Source: Streptomyces barringtoniae (GTDB lineage Bacteria; Actinomycetota; Actinomycetes; Streptomycetales; Streptomycetaceae). Taken from it: a DNA stretch of 64,000 nucleotides. Each line of letters opens with the position of its first letter. Within the stretch, counting starts at the first letter, position 1. This document shows positions 25,190 through 33,768 of the stretch, piece by piece. The notes under the pieces are model-generated. The model saw only the letters and a program-made list of their open reading frames with translations, searched no databases and was not told the origin of the DNA. A program made the position numbers and the translations under genes. The DNA is taken from the NCBI RefSeq assembly GCF_020819595.1, contig NZ_JAJHNP010000007.1:62001-126000 (forward strand), written 5' to 3'.

Positions 25190-26152
25190 TCAGGCCTCCG
25201 GGATCTCGAACTTCGACGTGCGCTGCATGCCGGCGGCCCGGCCCTTGCCCGAGATGACCAGCGCCATCTTGCGGCTGGCCTCGTCGATCATCTCGTCGCC
25301 GAGCATCGCGGAGCCCTTCTTGCCGCCCGCCTCGGAGGTGTAGTAGTCGTACGCGTCCAGGATCAGCTCGGCGTGGTCGTAGTCCTCCTGGGAGGGCGAG
25401 AAGATCTCGTTGGACGCCTCGACCTGGCCCGGGTGCAGCACCCACTTGCCGTCGAAGCCGAGGGCGGCGGCGCGCTGGGCGACCGCGCGGTAGCCGTCGA
25501 CGTTGCGGATCTGCAGGTAGGGGCCGTCGATCGCCTGGAGGTTGTTGGCGCGGGCGGCCATCAGGATCTTCATCAGGATGTAGTGGTAGGCGTCCGCCGG
25601 GTAGCCGGGCGGCTGCTCGCCCACGACGAGGGACTTCATGTTGATGGAGGCCATGAAGTCGGCCGGGCCGAAGATGATGGTCTCGACGCGCGGCGAGGCC
25701 TGCGCGATCTCGTTGACGTTGTTCAGGCCCTGCGCGTTCTCGATCTGCGCCTCGATACCGATCCGGCCGACCTCGAAGCCCATCGTCTTCTCGATCTGGG
25801 TCAGCAGGAGGTCGAGCGCGACGACCTGCTGGGCGTTCTGCACCTTCGGCAGCATGATGCAGTCCAGGTTCGGGCCCGCGCCCTCGACGACCGTGACGAC
25901 ATCGCGGTACGTCCACTCGGTCGTCCAGTCGTTGACGCGCACGACGCGCGTCTTGCCCGTCCAGTCGCCCTCGTTGAGGAACTTGACGATGGTGTGCCGC
26001 GCCTCGGGCTTGGCGAGCGGCGCGCAGGCGTCCTCCAGGTCCAGGAAGACCTGGTCCGCCGGGAGGCCCTGCGCCTTCTCCAGGAAGCGCGGGTTCGAGC
26101 CCGGCACGGCCAGGCAGGAGCGCCGCGGGCGAAGGCGGTTGACAGTCGTCAT
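25190..26152 (-). CDS. mcl: HpcH/CitE-family L-malyl-CoA/beta-methylmalyl-CoA lyase
   Basis: 320 aa. A TIM-barrel lyase with an N-terminal RSCLAVPGSNPRFLEKA, the metal-binding DLEDACAP, the acidic pair in GIEAQIENAQGLNNV and IIFGPADFMASI. It splits beta-methylmalyl-CoA into glyoxylate and propionyl-CoA, and malyl-CoA into glyoxylate and acetyl-CoA. The ATG overlaps the ecm stop by 4 bp (26149-26152), indicating translational coupling. Pathway assignment rests on operon order plus family. Confidence 0.9.
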   Translation of the reverse strand: MTTVNRLRPRRSCLAVPGSNPRFLEKAQGLPADQVFLDLEDACAPLAKPEARHTIVKFLNEGDWTGKTRVVRVNDWTTEWTYRDVVTVVEGAGPNLDCIMLPKVQNAQQVVALDLLLTQIEKTMGFEVGRIGIEAQIENAQGLNNVNEIAQASPRVETIIFGPADFMASINMKSLVVGEQPPGYPADAYHYILMKILMAARANNLQAIDGPYLQIRNVDGYRAVAQRAAALGFDGKWVLHPGQVEASNEIFSPSQEDYDHAELILDAYDYYTSEAGGKKGSAMLGDEMIDEASRKMALVISGKGRAAGMQRTSKFEIPEA

Positions 26153-28176
26153 GCGGGGACCTCCAGAGGGTCGAGCTTGTTCGCTTTCCGGATCTCGTCG
26201 ACGATTCGGCCGATGATTCCGGTGATGTCGAAGTCCTTCGGGGTGAAGACGGCAGCCACTCCGGCGGCCCGCAGCTGCTCGGCGTCACCGTTGGGGATGA
26301 TGCCACCTGCGATCACGGGTATATCTGTGGCACCGGCCACACGCAGCCGTTGGAGCACGTCCGGCACCAGCTGGGCGTGCGAGCCGGACAGGATCGACAG
26401 GCCCACCGCGTGCACGTCCTCCGCGAGGGCGGCGTCCACGATCTGTTCGGGCGTCAGCCGGATGCCCTGGTAGACCACCTCGAAGCCGGCGTCACGCGCG
26501 CGTACGGCGATCTGCTCGGCGCCGTTGGAGTGCCCGTCCAGGCCCGGCTTGCCGACCAGGAAGCGCAGCTTGCCGACGCCCAGTTCGCGGGCGGTGGCGT
26601 CCACCTTGGCGCGGACCCCGGCGAGCGCGGAGCCCGGCTCGGCGGCGACGGCCACCGGCGCGGAGGAGACCCCGGTGGGCGCCCGGAACTCGCCGAACAC
26701 CTCGCGCAGCGCGCCCGCCCACTCGCCGGTCGTGACCCCGGCGCGGGCGCACTCCAGCGTGGCCTCCATCAGGTTGTCGGTGCCCTTGGCGGCCTCCTTC
26801 AGCCGCTCCAGCGCCTTGCAGGGACGCGGATGGTTGAAGGGCGGCTGGTAGCGACTGTCGCGCCAGTTCTGCAGCCCGGCGATGACGCGGGCCTCGACCG
26901 CCGGGTCGACCGTCATGATCGCGGTGTCCAGGTCGGCGGTGAGCGGGTTCGGCTCGGTGCCCTCGAAGGCGTTGACACCGATGATCTTCTCCTCGCCGGA
27001 CTCGATCCGGGCGCGGCGCTCGGCGTGCGAGGAGACCAGCTGGGACTTCAGGTAGCCGGACTCCACGGCGGCCATCGCGCCGCCCATCTCCTGGATCCGG
27101 TCGATCTCCGCGAGGGCGTCCGCGACCAGCTGGTCCACCTTGGCCTCGATCACCTTCGAGCCCTCGAAGATGTCCTCGTACTCCAGCAGGTCGCTCTCGT
27201 ACGCCAGCACCTGCTGGATGCGCAGCGACCACTGCTGGTCCCACGGCCGGGGCAGACCGAGGGCCTCGTTCCAGGCGGGCAGCTGCACGGCACGCGCGCG
27301 TGCGTCCTTCGACAGCGTCACCGCCAGCATCTCCAGCACGATCCGCTGGACGTTGTTCTCCGGCTGAGCCTCCGTCAGGCCCAGCGAGTTGACCTGGACG
27401 CCGTAGCGGAACCGGCGCTGCTTGGGGTCCTCGATGCCGTACCGCTCGCGGGTGACCTTGTCCCAGATGCGGCCGAACGCCCGCATCTTGCACATCTCCT
27501 CGATGAAGCGGACGCCCGCGTTCACGAAGAAGGAGATGCGGGCGACCACGTCACCCATGCGCTCCTGCGGCACCTGGCCGGAGTCGCGGACGGCGTCGAG
27601 CACGGCGATCGCGGTGGACATCGCGTACGCGATCTCCTGCACCGGCGTGGCCCCGGCCTCCTGCAGGTGGTAGCTGCAGATGTTGATCGGGTTCCACTTC
27701 GGGATGTGGGAGACCGTGTACGCGATCATGTCCGTCGTCAGACGGAGGCTCGGCCCCGGCGGGAAGACGTGCGTCCCGCGGGACAGGTACTCCTTGACGA
27801 TGTCGTTCTGGGTCGTGCCCTGGAGCTTGGTGATGTCCGCGCCCTGCTCCTCGGCGACGACCTGGTAGAGCGCCAGCAGCCACATGGCGGTGGCGTTGAT
27901 CGTCATCGAGGTGTTCATCTGCTCCAGGGGGATGTCCTGGAACAGCCTGCGCATGTCACCGAGGTGTGCGACGGGCACGCCCACCCGGCCGACCTCGCCG
28001 CGGGCGAGGATGTGGTCGGGGTCGTAGCCGGTCTGCGTCGGCAGGTCGAACGCCACCGACAGACCGGTCTGGCCCTTGGCGAGGTTGCGCCGGTACAGCT
28101 CGTTGGACGCCTCGGCCGTGGAGTGGCCGGCGTACGTCCGCATGAGCCACGGACGGTCCTTCTGACGCTCTGTCAT
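26149..28176 (-). CDS. ecm: ethylmalonyl-CoA mutase (adenosylcobalamin-dependent)
   Basis: 675 aa. The N-terminal 530 residues form the substrate barrel (RTYAGHSTAEASNELYRRN, LSVAFDLPTQTGYDPDH, MTINATAMWLLALYQVVA). The C-terminal 130 residues bind cobalamin through KPGLDGHSNG, the DxHxxG lower-ligand motif, with SILSGSHAQLVP and IAGGIIPNGD. It isomerises ethylmalonyl-CoA to methylsuccinyl-CoA. The gene was formerly called meaA in streptomycetes. It starts 9 bp from the ccr stop and overlaps mcl by 4 bp. Confidence 0.94.
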   Translation of the reverse strand: MTERQKDRPWLMRTYAGHSTAEASNELYRRNLAKGQTGLSVAFDLPTQTGYDPDHILARGEVGRVGVPVAHLGDMRRLFQDIPLEQMNTSMTINATAMWLLALYQVVAEEQGADITKLQGTTQNDIVKEYLSRGTHVFPPGPSLRLTTDMIAYTVSHIPKWNPINICSYHLQEAGATPVQEIAYAMSTAIAVLDAVRDSGQVPQERMGDVVARISFFVNAGVRFIEEMCKMRAFGRIWDKVTRERYGIEDPKQRRFRYGVQVNSLGLTEAQPENNVQRIVLEMLAVTLSKDARARAVQLPAWNEALGLPRPWDQQWSLRIQQVLAYESDLLEYEDIFEGSKVIEAKVDQLVADALAEIDRIQEMGGAMAAVESGYLKSQLVSSHAERRARIESGEEKIIGVNAFEGTEPNPLTADLDTAIMTVDPAVEARVIAGLQNWRDSRYQPPFNHPRPCKALERLKEAAKGTDNLMEATLECARAGVTTGEWAGALREVFGEFRAPTGVSSAPVAVAAEPGSALAGVRAKVDATARELGVGKLRFLVGKPGLDGHSNGAEQIAVRARDAGFEVVYQGIRLTPEQIVDAALAEDVHAVGLSILSGSHAQLVPDVLQRLRVAGATDIPVIAGGIIPNGDAEQLRAAGVAAVFTPKDFDITGIIGRIVDEIRKANKLDPLEVPA

Positions 28177-28185
28177 CTATGGCTC

Positions 28186-29529
28186 TCAGACGTTCCGGAA
28201 GCGGTTGATGGCGTCGATGTGCTTGGCGCGCATCTCCTCGTCGCGCACACCGAGGCCCTCCTCGGGGGCGAGGCAGAGCACGCCGACCTTGCCCTGGTGG
28301 AGATTGCGGTGGACGTCGTACGCCGCCTGGCCGGTGTCCTCGAGGGAGTAGACCTTCGACAGGGTCGGGTGGATCTTGCCCTTCGCGATGAGCCGGTTGG
28401 CCTCCCAGGCCTCGCGGTAGTTGGCGAAGTGGGAGCCGATGATCCGCTTCAGCGACATCCACAGGTAGCGGTTGTCGTACTCGTGCATGTAGCCCGAGGT
28501 CGAGGCGCAGGTGGTGATCGTGCCGCCCTTGCGGGTGACGTAGACGCTCGCGCCGAAGGTCTCGCGTCCGGGGTGCTCGAAGACGATGTCGATGTCCTCC
28601 CCGCCGGTGAGCTCGCGGATGCGCTTGCCGAAGCGCTTCCACTCCTTCGGGTCCTGGGTGTGCTCGTCCTTCCAGAACTTGTAGCCCTCGGCGTTGCGGT
28701 CGATGATCGCCTCGGCGCCCATGGACCGGCAGATGTCCGCCTTCTGGTCGCTGGAGACGACACAGATCGGATTGGCGCCGCCGGCCAGGGCGAACTGGGT
28801 GGCGTACGAGCCGAGGCCGCCGCTCGCTCCCCAGATCAGGACGTTGTCGCCCTGCTTCATGCCGGCGCCGTTGCGGGAGACCAGCTGGCGGTAGGCGGTG
28901 GAGTTCACCAGGCCCGGGGCCGCGGCCTCCTCCCAGCTGAGGTGGTCCGGCTTCGGCATCAGCTGGTTGGACTTGACCAGCGCGATCTCGGCGAGTCCGC
29001 CGAAGTTGGTCTCGAAGCCCCAGATGCGCTGCTCCGGGTCGAGCATCGTGTCGTTGTGGCCGTCGGAGGACTCCAGCTCGACCGACAGGCAGTGCGCGAC
29101 GACCTCGTCACCGGGCTTCCAGGCGTTGACGCCGGGGCCGGTGCGCAGGACGACGCCCGCGAGGTCGGAGCCGATGATGTGGTACGGCAGGTCGTGCCGC
29201 CTGGTCAGCTCGCTGAGCTTGCCGTAGCGCTCCAGGAAGCCGAACGTCGGCAGCGGTTCGAAGATCGAGGTCCACACCGAGTTGTAGTTGACCGAGGAGG
29301 CCATGACGGCCACCAGGGCCTCGCCCGGGCCGAGTTCCGGCACGGGGACGTCGTCGAGGTGGATCGACTTGCGCGGGTCCTTGTCGCGGGTCTCCAGGCC
29401 CGCGAACATCTCCGTCTCGTCCTTGTGCACGGTGATCGCACGGTACGACTCGGGGAGCTGCAGGGCGGCGAAGTCGGCGGACGTGGCGTCCTTCGACTGG
29501 ATCGCGTCCAGGATGTCCTTCACGGTCAC
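28186..29529 (-). CDS. ccr: crotonyl-CoA carboxylase/reductase
   Basis: 447 aa, the standard length. MDR-type reductase with IIGSDLAGVVLRTGPGVNAW, the NADPH site LIWGASGGLGSYATQFALA and the CO2-pocket region around FEHPGRETFGASVYV. It reductively carboxylates crotonyl-CoA to ethylmalonyl-CoA, feeding acetate assimilation and polyketide extender supply. The GTG at 29529 is chosen for GGAGG 7 nt upstream; a second GTG at 29523 is in frame. First gene of a five-gene operon with a promoter about 240 bp upstream. Confidence 0.95.
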   Translation of the reverse strand: MTVKDILDAIQSKDATSADFAALQLPESYRAITVHKDETEMFAGLETRDKDPRKSIHLDDVPVPELGPGEALVAVMASSVNYNSVWTSIFEPLPTFGFLERYGKLSELTRRHDLPYHIIGSDLAGVVLRTGPGVNAWKPGDEVVAHCLSVELESSDGHNDTMLDPEQRIWGFETNFGGLAEIALVKSNQLMPKPDHLSWEEAAAPGLVNSTAYRQLVSRNGAGMKQGDNVLIWGASGGLGSYATQFALAGGANPICVVSSDQKADICRSMGAEAIIDRNAEGYKFWKDEHTQDPKEWKRFGKRIRELTGGEDIDIVFEHPGRETFGASVYVTRKGGTITTCASTSGYMHEYDNRYLWMSLKRIIGSHFANYREAWEANRLIAKGKIHPTLSKVYSLEDTGQAAYDVHRNLHQGKVGVLCLAPEEGLGVRDEEMRAKHIDAINRFRNV

Positions 29530-29770
29530 GGTATTGCCTCCGGCGGTGAGCGCCCTGAGGGAGGGGCGCTGAGGGTTCGTCGGTGCTGCTGCTTGGGAGT
29601 GCTGCTGAGGGTTTCGGGAATGTGCCGTCGGTTCGGCTCGGTGGTGCTTCGGCAGCGCTTTGTGGCGCGGGAGGTTGCCTGTGACGCAGGCGTCCGGGCG
29701 CGAGGGCCATGGCCCTTGGGGACAGCCGGCGAGCGAATGGTCTCTGCTCGCCGGCCGCCCGGACACCTTC

Positions 29771-29799
29771 AACGTATGACACCGCGTGTCAGGCGGCAA
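29771..29799 (-). promoter_or_regulatory. promoter of the ccr operon with an operator in the spacer
   Basis: On the minus strand a TTGCCG -35 (29794-29799) and a TACGTT -10 (29771-29776) are exactly 17 bp apart. The spacer starts from the -10 side with a 15-bp inverted repeat, arms TGACAC and GTGTCA around CGC (29777-29791). A second perfect repeat, GGCACT-N-AGTGCC, abuts the -35 at 29800-29812. The predicted leader is about 235 nt. A TetR-type repressor gene lies next upstream and is an obvious candidate ligand. Confidence 0.65.
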
Positions 29800-29910
29800 G
29801 GCACTGAGTGCCAGAAGTTTGGCTCAGGTGAAATCTTTACGTAACAAATGAGCGATGATCGATCGAACGGGCTCTGAAATCTCCTCGAAATCGGGTCCTG
29901 ACATGGCAAA

Positions 29911-29934
29911 ACGGCCACCCGGTCGGGTGGCCGT
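29911..29934 (-). terminator. intrinsic terminator downstream of the TetR gene
   Basis: 10-bp stem (ACGGCCACCC / GGGTGGCCGT) with a GGTC loop. On the minus strand it is followed by TTTTGCC, matching hairpin plus U-run. Confidence 0.8.
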
Positions 29935-29948
29935 CGTCACAGCGGGGA

Positions 29949-29979
29949 AGCGAGGCTCGGGCTCCTTCCGAGCCTCGCT
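29949..29979 (-). terminator. second, stop-proximal hairpin downstream of the TetR gene
   Basis: 12-bp perfect stem AGCGAGGCTCGG / CCGAGCCTCGCT with a 7-nt loop, touching the TetR stop codon. With the hairpin at 29911 it forms a tandem terminator isolating the TetR unit from the ccr promoter. Confidence 0.65.
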
Positions 29980-30797
29980 CAGCGCTCCTTCAGTGCTTCC
30001 TCGATGGTCCGCATGACTTCGTCCAGCGGAGCGTCGGTACGGGCGACCGTGACGAGCACCTCGCCGTGCGCCGAGGCCGTCGCCGGGGCGGTGGAGGCCG
30101 GCTGGGGGGCCGGGCCGCGACCGGCGCCGATGCCGGTGCCGAACGTCTTCCGGACGATCGCGAAGGCGTGGTCGAGCTGCGCCTCGACGTCGCCCTGGCC
30201 GCCCGCCCGCAGCCAGCGCCTGAGGACGTGGTTGTGTGCGGTGACGACCGCGGAGGCGGCCACCTCGGCCAGCAACGGGTCGTCGTTGGCGTCGTCGGCG
30301 TGCGCGTGCTCGTCGAAGTGGCCCAGGAGATAGCGCGTGAACAGGCGCTCGTAACGGGCCACCGAGGCGATCTCGGCCTCCCTGAGGGTCGGCACCTCGC
30401 GGGTGAGCTTGTAGCGGGCGACCGAGATCTCCGGGGCGCCCGCGTACATCCTCATGACTTCCTTGATGCCGCGGCACACCGTGTCGAGCGGGTGCTCGTG
30501 CGCGGGGGCTGCGTTGAGCACCGCCTCGGCGCGGATCAGGGTGTCGTCGTGGTCCGGGAAGATCGCCTCTTCCTTGGAGCGGAAGTGGCGGAAGAAGGTG
30601 CGGCGGGCGACTCCGGCGGCGGCCGCGATCTCGTCGACGGTGGTCGCCTCGTACCCCTTGGTCGCGAACAGCTCCATCGCTGCTGCCGCCAGTTCTCGGC
30701 GCATCTTGAGCCGCTGGGCGGCGGCGCGACTGCCTGCGGCACTTTCCGGCGCGTCGGGCGTAGCTGGTGTACGTGAGGACTTGGCGGGCTGGGACAT
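29979..30797 (-). CDS. TetR-family transcriptional regulator
   Basis: 272 aa. The DNA-binding domain covers about 30-80 (AMELFATKGYEATTVDEIAA then GVARRTFFRHFRSKEEAIF). A longer than average ligand domain and a Pro/Ala-rich linker follow before the final 25 residues. The ATG at 30797 has no ribosome site and carries TACGTT 6 nt upstream, pointing to a leaderless transcript. It sits between the ccr operon and the hydroxyacyl-CoA dehydrogenase gene, all on the minus strand. Control of one or both by an acyl-CoA ligand is an inference. Confidence 0.88.
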   Translation of the reverse strand: MSQPAKSSRTPATPDAPESAAGSRAAAQRLKMRRELAAAAMELFATKGYEATTVDEIAAAAGVARRTFFRHFRSKEEAIFPDHDDTLIRAEAVLNAAPAHEHPLDTVCRGIKEVMRMYAGAPEISVARYKLTREVPTLREAEIASVARYERLFTRYLLGHFDEHAHADDANDDPLLAEVAASAVVTAHNHVLRRWLRAGGQGDVEAQLDHAFAIVRKTFGTGIGAGRGPAPQPASTAPATASAHGEVLVTVARTDAPLDEVMRTIEEALKER

Positions 30798-30803
30798 GAC
30801 CCG

Positions 30804-30809
30804 AACGTA
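30804..30809 (-). promoter_or_regulatory. -10 box (TACGTT) of a probable leaderless TetR transcript
   Basis: TANNNT hexamer ending 6 nt before the TetR ATG; no Shine-Dalgarno in between. Identical to the -10 hexamer proposed for ccr. Confidence 0.5.
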
Positions 30810-30900
30810 CTGCATGTGCCCAGTTCGGTGCGCGGGTGAGGGGTTTTCCCCGACCCGGGAGCCTTCGCCGCCGCGGGAGCTTCCCCCGGCCCGGGAGGTC

Positions 30901-30923
30901 CCCCCGCCCCAGGAGGGCGGGGG
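30901..30923 (-). terminator. hairpin after the hydroxyacyl-CoA dehydrogenase gene
   Basis: 9-bp perfect inverted repeat CCCCCGCCC / GGGCGGGGG with a 5-nt loop, 65 bp beyond the stop at 30988 and upstream of the TetR gene. No U-run. Likely terminator, not certain. Confidence 0.5.
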
Positions 30924-30987
30924 AACGTCCGCGGGGCCGAGCAGTCCGCCCCAGTCCGTCTCCGCGTGGGACCAGTCGCCGCCGCCG

Positions 30988-32793
30988 TCAGCGGCGGGCA
31001 TACTCGCGGAAGCCGCGGCCGGTCTTGCGGCCGAGGCAGCCCGCGGCCACCAGGTGCTCCAGCAGCGGGGCCGGGGCGAGACCGGGGTCGCGGAACTCGC
31101 GGTGCAGGACCTTCTCGATGGCCAGCGAGACGTCCAGGCCGACCACGTCCAGCAGCTCGAAGGGCCCCATCGGGTAGCCGCCGCCGAGCTTCATCGCCGC
31201 GTCGATGTCGTCCAGGGACGCGTAGTGCTCCTCGAGCATCTTGATCGCGTTGTTGAGGTACGGGAACAGCAGCGCGTTCACGATGAAACCGGCCCGGTCG
31301 CCGCAGTCCACCGCGTGCTTCTTGATCCTCGCGCAGACCTCGCGGACGGTCGCGTGGACGTCGTCGCCGGTCAGCACGGTCCGCACGACCTCGACCAGCT
31401 TCATCGCCGGCGCCGGGTTGAAGAAGTGCATGCCGATGACGTCCTGCGGGCGCGAGGTGGCGCGGGCGCAGGCCACGACGGGCAGCGAGGAGGTGGTGGT
31501 GGCGAGGATCGCGCCCGGCTTGCAGACCTTGTCCAGCGTGGCGAACAGCTGCCGCTTGATCTCCAGGTCCTCGGCGATCGCCTCGACGGCCAGGTCGACC
31601 TCGGCGAAGGCGTCGTAGGACCCGGCCGGGGTGATCCGGTCCAGGATCTGCGCGGCGGCCTCGGCGGTCAGCCGCCCCTTGTCGACAGAGCGCGAAAGCG
31701 ACTTGCCGATCCGGGCCTTGGCGCCCTGGGCCTTCTCCGCGCTGCGGGCGGCCAGCACGACGTCGTAGCCCGCCTTGGCGAACACCTCGGCGATGCCGGA
31801 GGCCATGGTGCCGGAGCCGGCGACGCCGACCGAGCGCACCTCGCGCCCCTGGCCCGCCGCGGCGTCCGCCGCCGGGGTGAGCGCGTCCGGCACGACCGTG
31901 GCGCTGCCCGGTGCCTCGTAGGTGTAGAAGCCGCGCCCGGACTTGCGGCCGGTCAGGCCCGCCTCGCTGAGCTGCTTCAGGATCGGGGCGGGGGCGTGCA
32001 GCCGGTCGCGGGACTCGGCGTACATGGCCTCCAGGACCGTACGCGCGGTGTCGATGCCGATCAGGTCCAGCAGCGCGAGCGGGCCCATCGGCAGGCCGCA
32101 GCCGAGCCGCATCGCCGCGTCGATGTCCTCGCGGGAGGCGTACCGGGCCTCGTACATCGCGGCGGCCTGGTTGAGGTAGCCGAACAGCAGGCCGTCGGCG
32201 ACGAAGCCGGGGCGGTCGCCGACCGCGACCGGCTCCTTGCCCAGCTCGATCGCGAGGTCGGTGACGGCGGCGACGGCGCCCGGCGCGGTCAGCACCGAGG
32301 AGACGATCTCGACCAGCTTCATGGCCGGGGCCGGGTTGAAGAAGTGCAGGCCGAGCACGCGCTCGGGGCGGGCCGAGTCGGCGGCGAGGCGGGTGACGGA
32401 CAGGGCGTTGGTGCCGGTCGCGAGGATCGTCTCCGGGCGGACGATGCCGTCCAGCTCGCGGAAGATCTGGTGCTTGATCTCGTACGACTCCGGGGCCACC
32501 TCGATGACGAGGTCGGCGTCGGCGGCCGCCGAAAGGTCGGTGGAGGTGCGGACCCGGGCCAGGGCGTCGCTGCGCTCCTGCTCGGTGAGCCGGCCGCGCT
32601 CCACGCAGTGGGCGGTGCGGGCCTCCAGGGCGGCGACGTACCTCGCGGCCTGGGCCTCGCTGATGTCGATGCCGATCACCTCGCGGCCCGCCTTGGCGAG
32701 GACCTCGGTGATGCCGGTGCCCATGGTGCCGAGGCCGACGACGGCGATCGTCTTGAGCGGGGACAGGGCTGAGTCGGAAAGGGGAGTGGCCAT
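30988..32793 (-). CDS. tandem 3-hydroxyacyl-CoA (3-hydroxybutyryl-CoA) dehydrogenase
   Basis: 601 aa made of two homologous dehydrogenase halves. Each has a Rossmann site (AVVGLGTMGTGITEV at about 17, VGVAGSGTMASGIAEV at about 322), the catalytic HFFNPAPAMKLVE block (LGLHFFNPAP and IGMHFFNPAP) and the GLPMGPLALLDLIG or GYPMGPFELLDVVG end. It interconverts acetoacetyl-CoA and 3-hydroxybutyryl-CoA. Beside ccr it could supply C4 units to the ethylmalonyl-CoA pathway. The ATG at 32793 has GGAG 7 nt upstream. Single-domain relatives are about half this length, so the gene is an internal duplication. Confidence 0.92.
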   Translation of the reverse strand: MATPLSDSALSPLKTIAVVGLGTMGTGITEVLAKAGREVIGIDISEAQAARYVAALEARTAHCVERGRLTEQERSDALARVRTSTDLSAAADADLVIEVAPESYEIKHQIFRELDGIVRPETILATGTNALSVTRLAADSARPERVLGLHFFNPAPAMKLVEIVSSVLTAPGAVAAVTDLAIELGKEPVAVGDRPGFVADGLLFGYLNQAAAMYEARYASREDIDAAMRLGCGLPMGPLALLDLIGIDTARTVLEAMYAESRDRLHAPAPILKQLSEAGLTGRKSGRGFYTYEAPGSATVVPDALTPAADAAAGQGREVRSVGVAGSGTMASGIAEVFAKAGYDVVLAARSAEKAQGAKARIGKSLSRSVDKGRLTAEAAAQILDRITPAGSYDAFAEVDLAVEAIAEDLEIKRQLFATLDKVCKPGAILATTTSSLPVVACARATSRPQDVIGMHFFNPAPAMKLVEVVRTVLTGDDVHATVREVCARIKKHAVDCGDRAGFIVNALLFPYLNNAIKMLEEHYASLDDIDAAMKLGGGYPMGPFELLDVVGLDVSLAIEKVLHREFRDPGLAPAPLLEHLVAAGCLGRKTGRGFREYARR

Positions 32794-33183
32794 CGCGGGA
32801 CTCCAGGAATGAGGGTGACGACGAGGAACGCACCGGGGTGCGCCGAGGGGCGCACCGCGGAGCGGAAAGGGATGCGGGTGTTGCCGGGCTGCGAGCGCAC
32901 ACGCCCGGTGCTGCCGGTGCCACGGGCGCTGCACACGCCCACCGAAGGCCATCGGCAGGAATCCGACCGGCCCTGTCCCGGAGCCGGGTCGTACTGCGGT
33001 ACGTCGTACCGAACCGACCACGCTCACAACGGCTGCGTCACCAAACCGTCGCGAGCGGAAGTGCGAGTGGGTAACTCGCTCGTCTGAGCTTAACCCGCGA
33101 GTAACGAGCGCGCCAGACCTGAGTCCGCCCGGACTTTGTGATGTAGCTCCCCCGGGCCTCGTCACCCGCCTACGCTGGGCTTC
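32794..33183. other. divergent promoter region with two inverted repeats
   Basis: 390 bp between the dehydrogenase gene (minus) and the HEAT gene (plus). It holds a 13-bp repeat GGTACG-T-CGTACC at 32998-33010 and a 17-bp repeat GCGAGT-GGGTA-ACTCGC at 33063-33079. Both are candidate operators, with no gene inside. The leader of the dehydrogenase gene is probably long. Confidence 0.45.
33171..33176 (+). promoter_or_regulatory. -10 box (TACGCT) of a probable leaderless HEAT-gene transcript
   Basis: TACGCT ends 7 nt before the GTG at 33184, and no ribosome site intervenes. The same TACGCTGG word precedes the acetyltransferase gene at 50439. Confidence 0.5.
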
Positions 33184-33768
33184 GTGGACGAAGAGTTGCG
33201 ATCGCTCACGGAGCGCTTACGGCAGGAGTCGCACGGCTCGGCGGCGTTCGACCGGTTGCTGGCGACCGAGGACCACGACGAACTCGCGGAGGTGCTCACC
33301 GCGCCCGGGCAGCCGCTGTGGGCCAGGGAACTGGCCGCGTTCCGGCTCGGTCTCGCCGGCGACCGGCGTGCCTTCGAGTCCCTGGTGCTCCTCCTCAACC
33401 ACCGCGACCCCCCGCGCTGCGCCTCCGCCGCCCATGCCCTCGCCCGCCTGGGCGACCCCCGCACGGCCCGTGCCGCGGCGGCCCTCGCCACCAACGAACT
33501 CCGCGTCGCCTACGCCCTGCACCCGGTGCGGCTGCTGACCGACCTGCGCGCCCCGGAGTCCGTGCCCGCCCTGGTCACCACCCTGGAACGGCGGCTGCGC
33601 CCGCACGACCCCTACACTCGCGTCGCCCTCGCCTGTGTGGAGGGCCTGGGCACCCTGGGCGACCCCCGCGCCCGCCGCGTCCTGAAGGAGGCCCTGGCCC
33701 ATCCGGCACTCGCTCAGGCGGCGGTGCGGGCGCTGGCCCTCATCCCGCAGCAGAAGGAGGCGAGGTGA
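33184..33768 (+). CDS. HEAT-repeat domain protein
   Basis: 194 aa from a GTG. It consists of consecutive helical pairs of HEAT/PBS-lyase type: RRAFESLVLLLNHRDPPRCA, SAAHALARLGDPRTARAAAA, APESVPALVTTLERRL and TRVALACVEGLGTLGDPRAR. Such proteins are usually protein-binding scaffolds, and no catalytic residue is evident. It is convergent with a broken acetyltransferase gene whose ancestral end would have overlapped it by about 29 bp. Cytoplasmic; function unknown. Confidence 0.82.
   Translation: MDEELRSLTERLRQESHGSAAFDRLLATEDHDELAEVLTAPGQPLWARELAAFRLGLAGDRRAFESLVLLLNHRDPPRCASAAHALARLGDPRTARAAAALATNELRVAYALHPVRLLTDLRAPESVPALVTTLERRLRPHDPYTRVALACVEGLGTLGDPRARRVLKEALAHPALAQAAVRALALIPQQKEAR

Noticed and set aside
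26350..29844. 1164-codon open frame on the plus strand opposite ecm and ccr
   Set aside because: Mirror frame of highly conserved genes; Arg/Leu/Gly/His-rich with no motifs.
30454..32772. Long plus-strand frame opposite TetR and the hydroxyacyl-CoA dehydrogenase
   Set aside because: Shadow of coding sequence whose catalytic motifs are on the minus strand.
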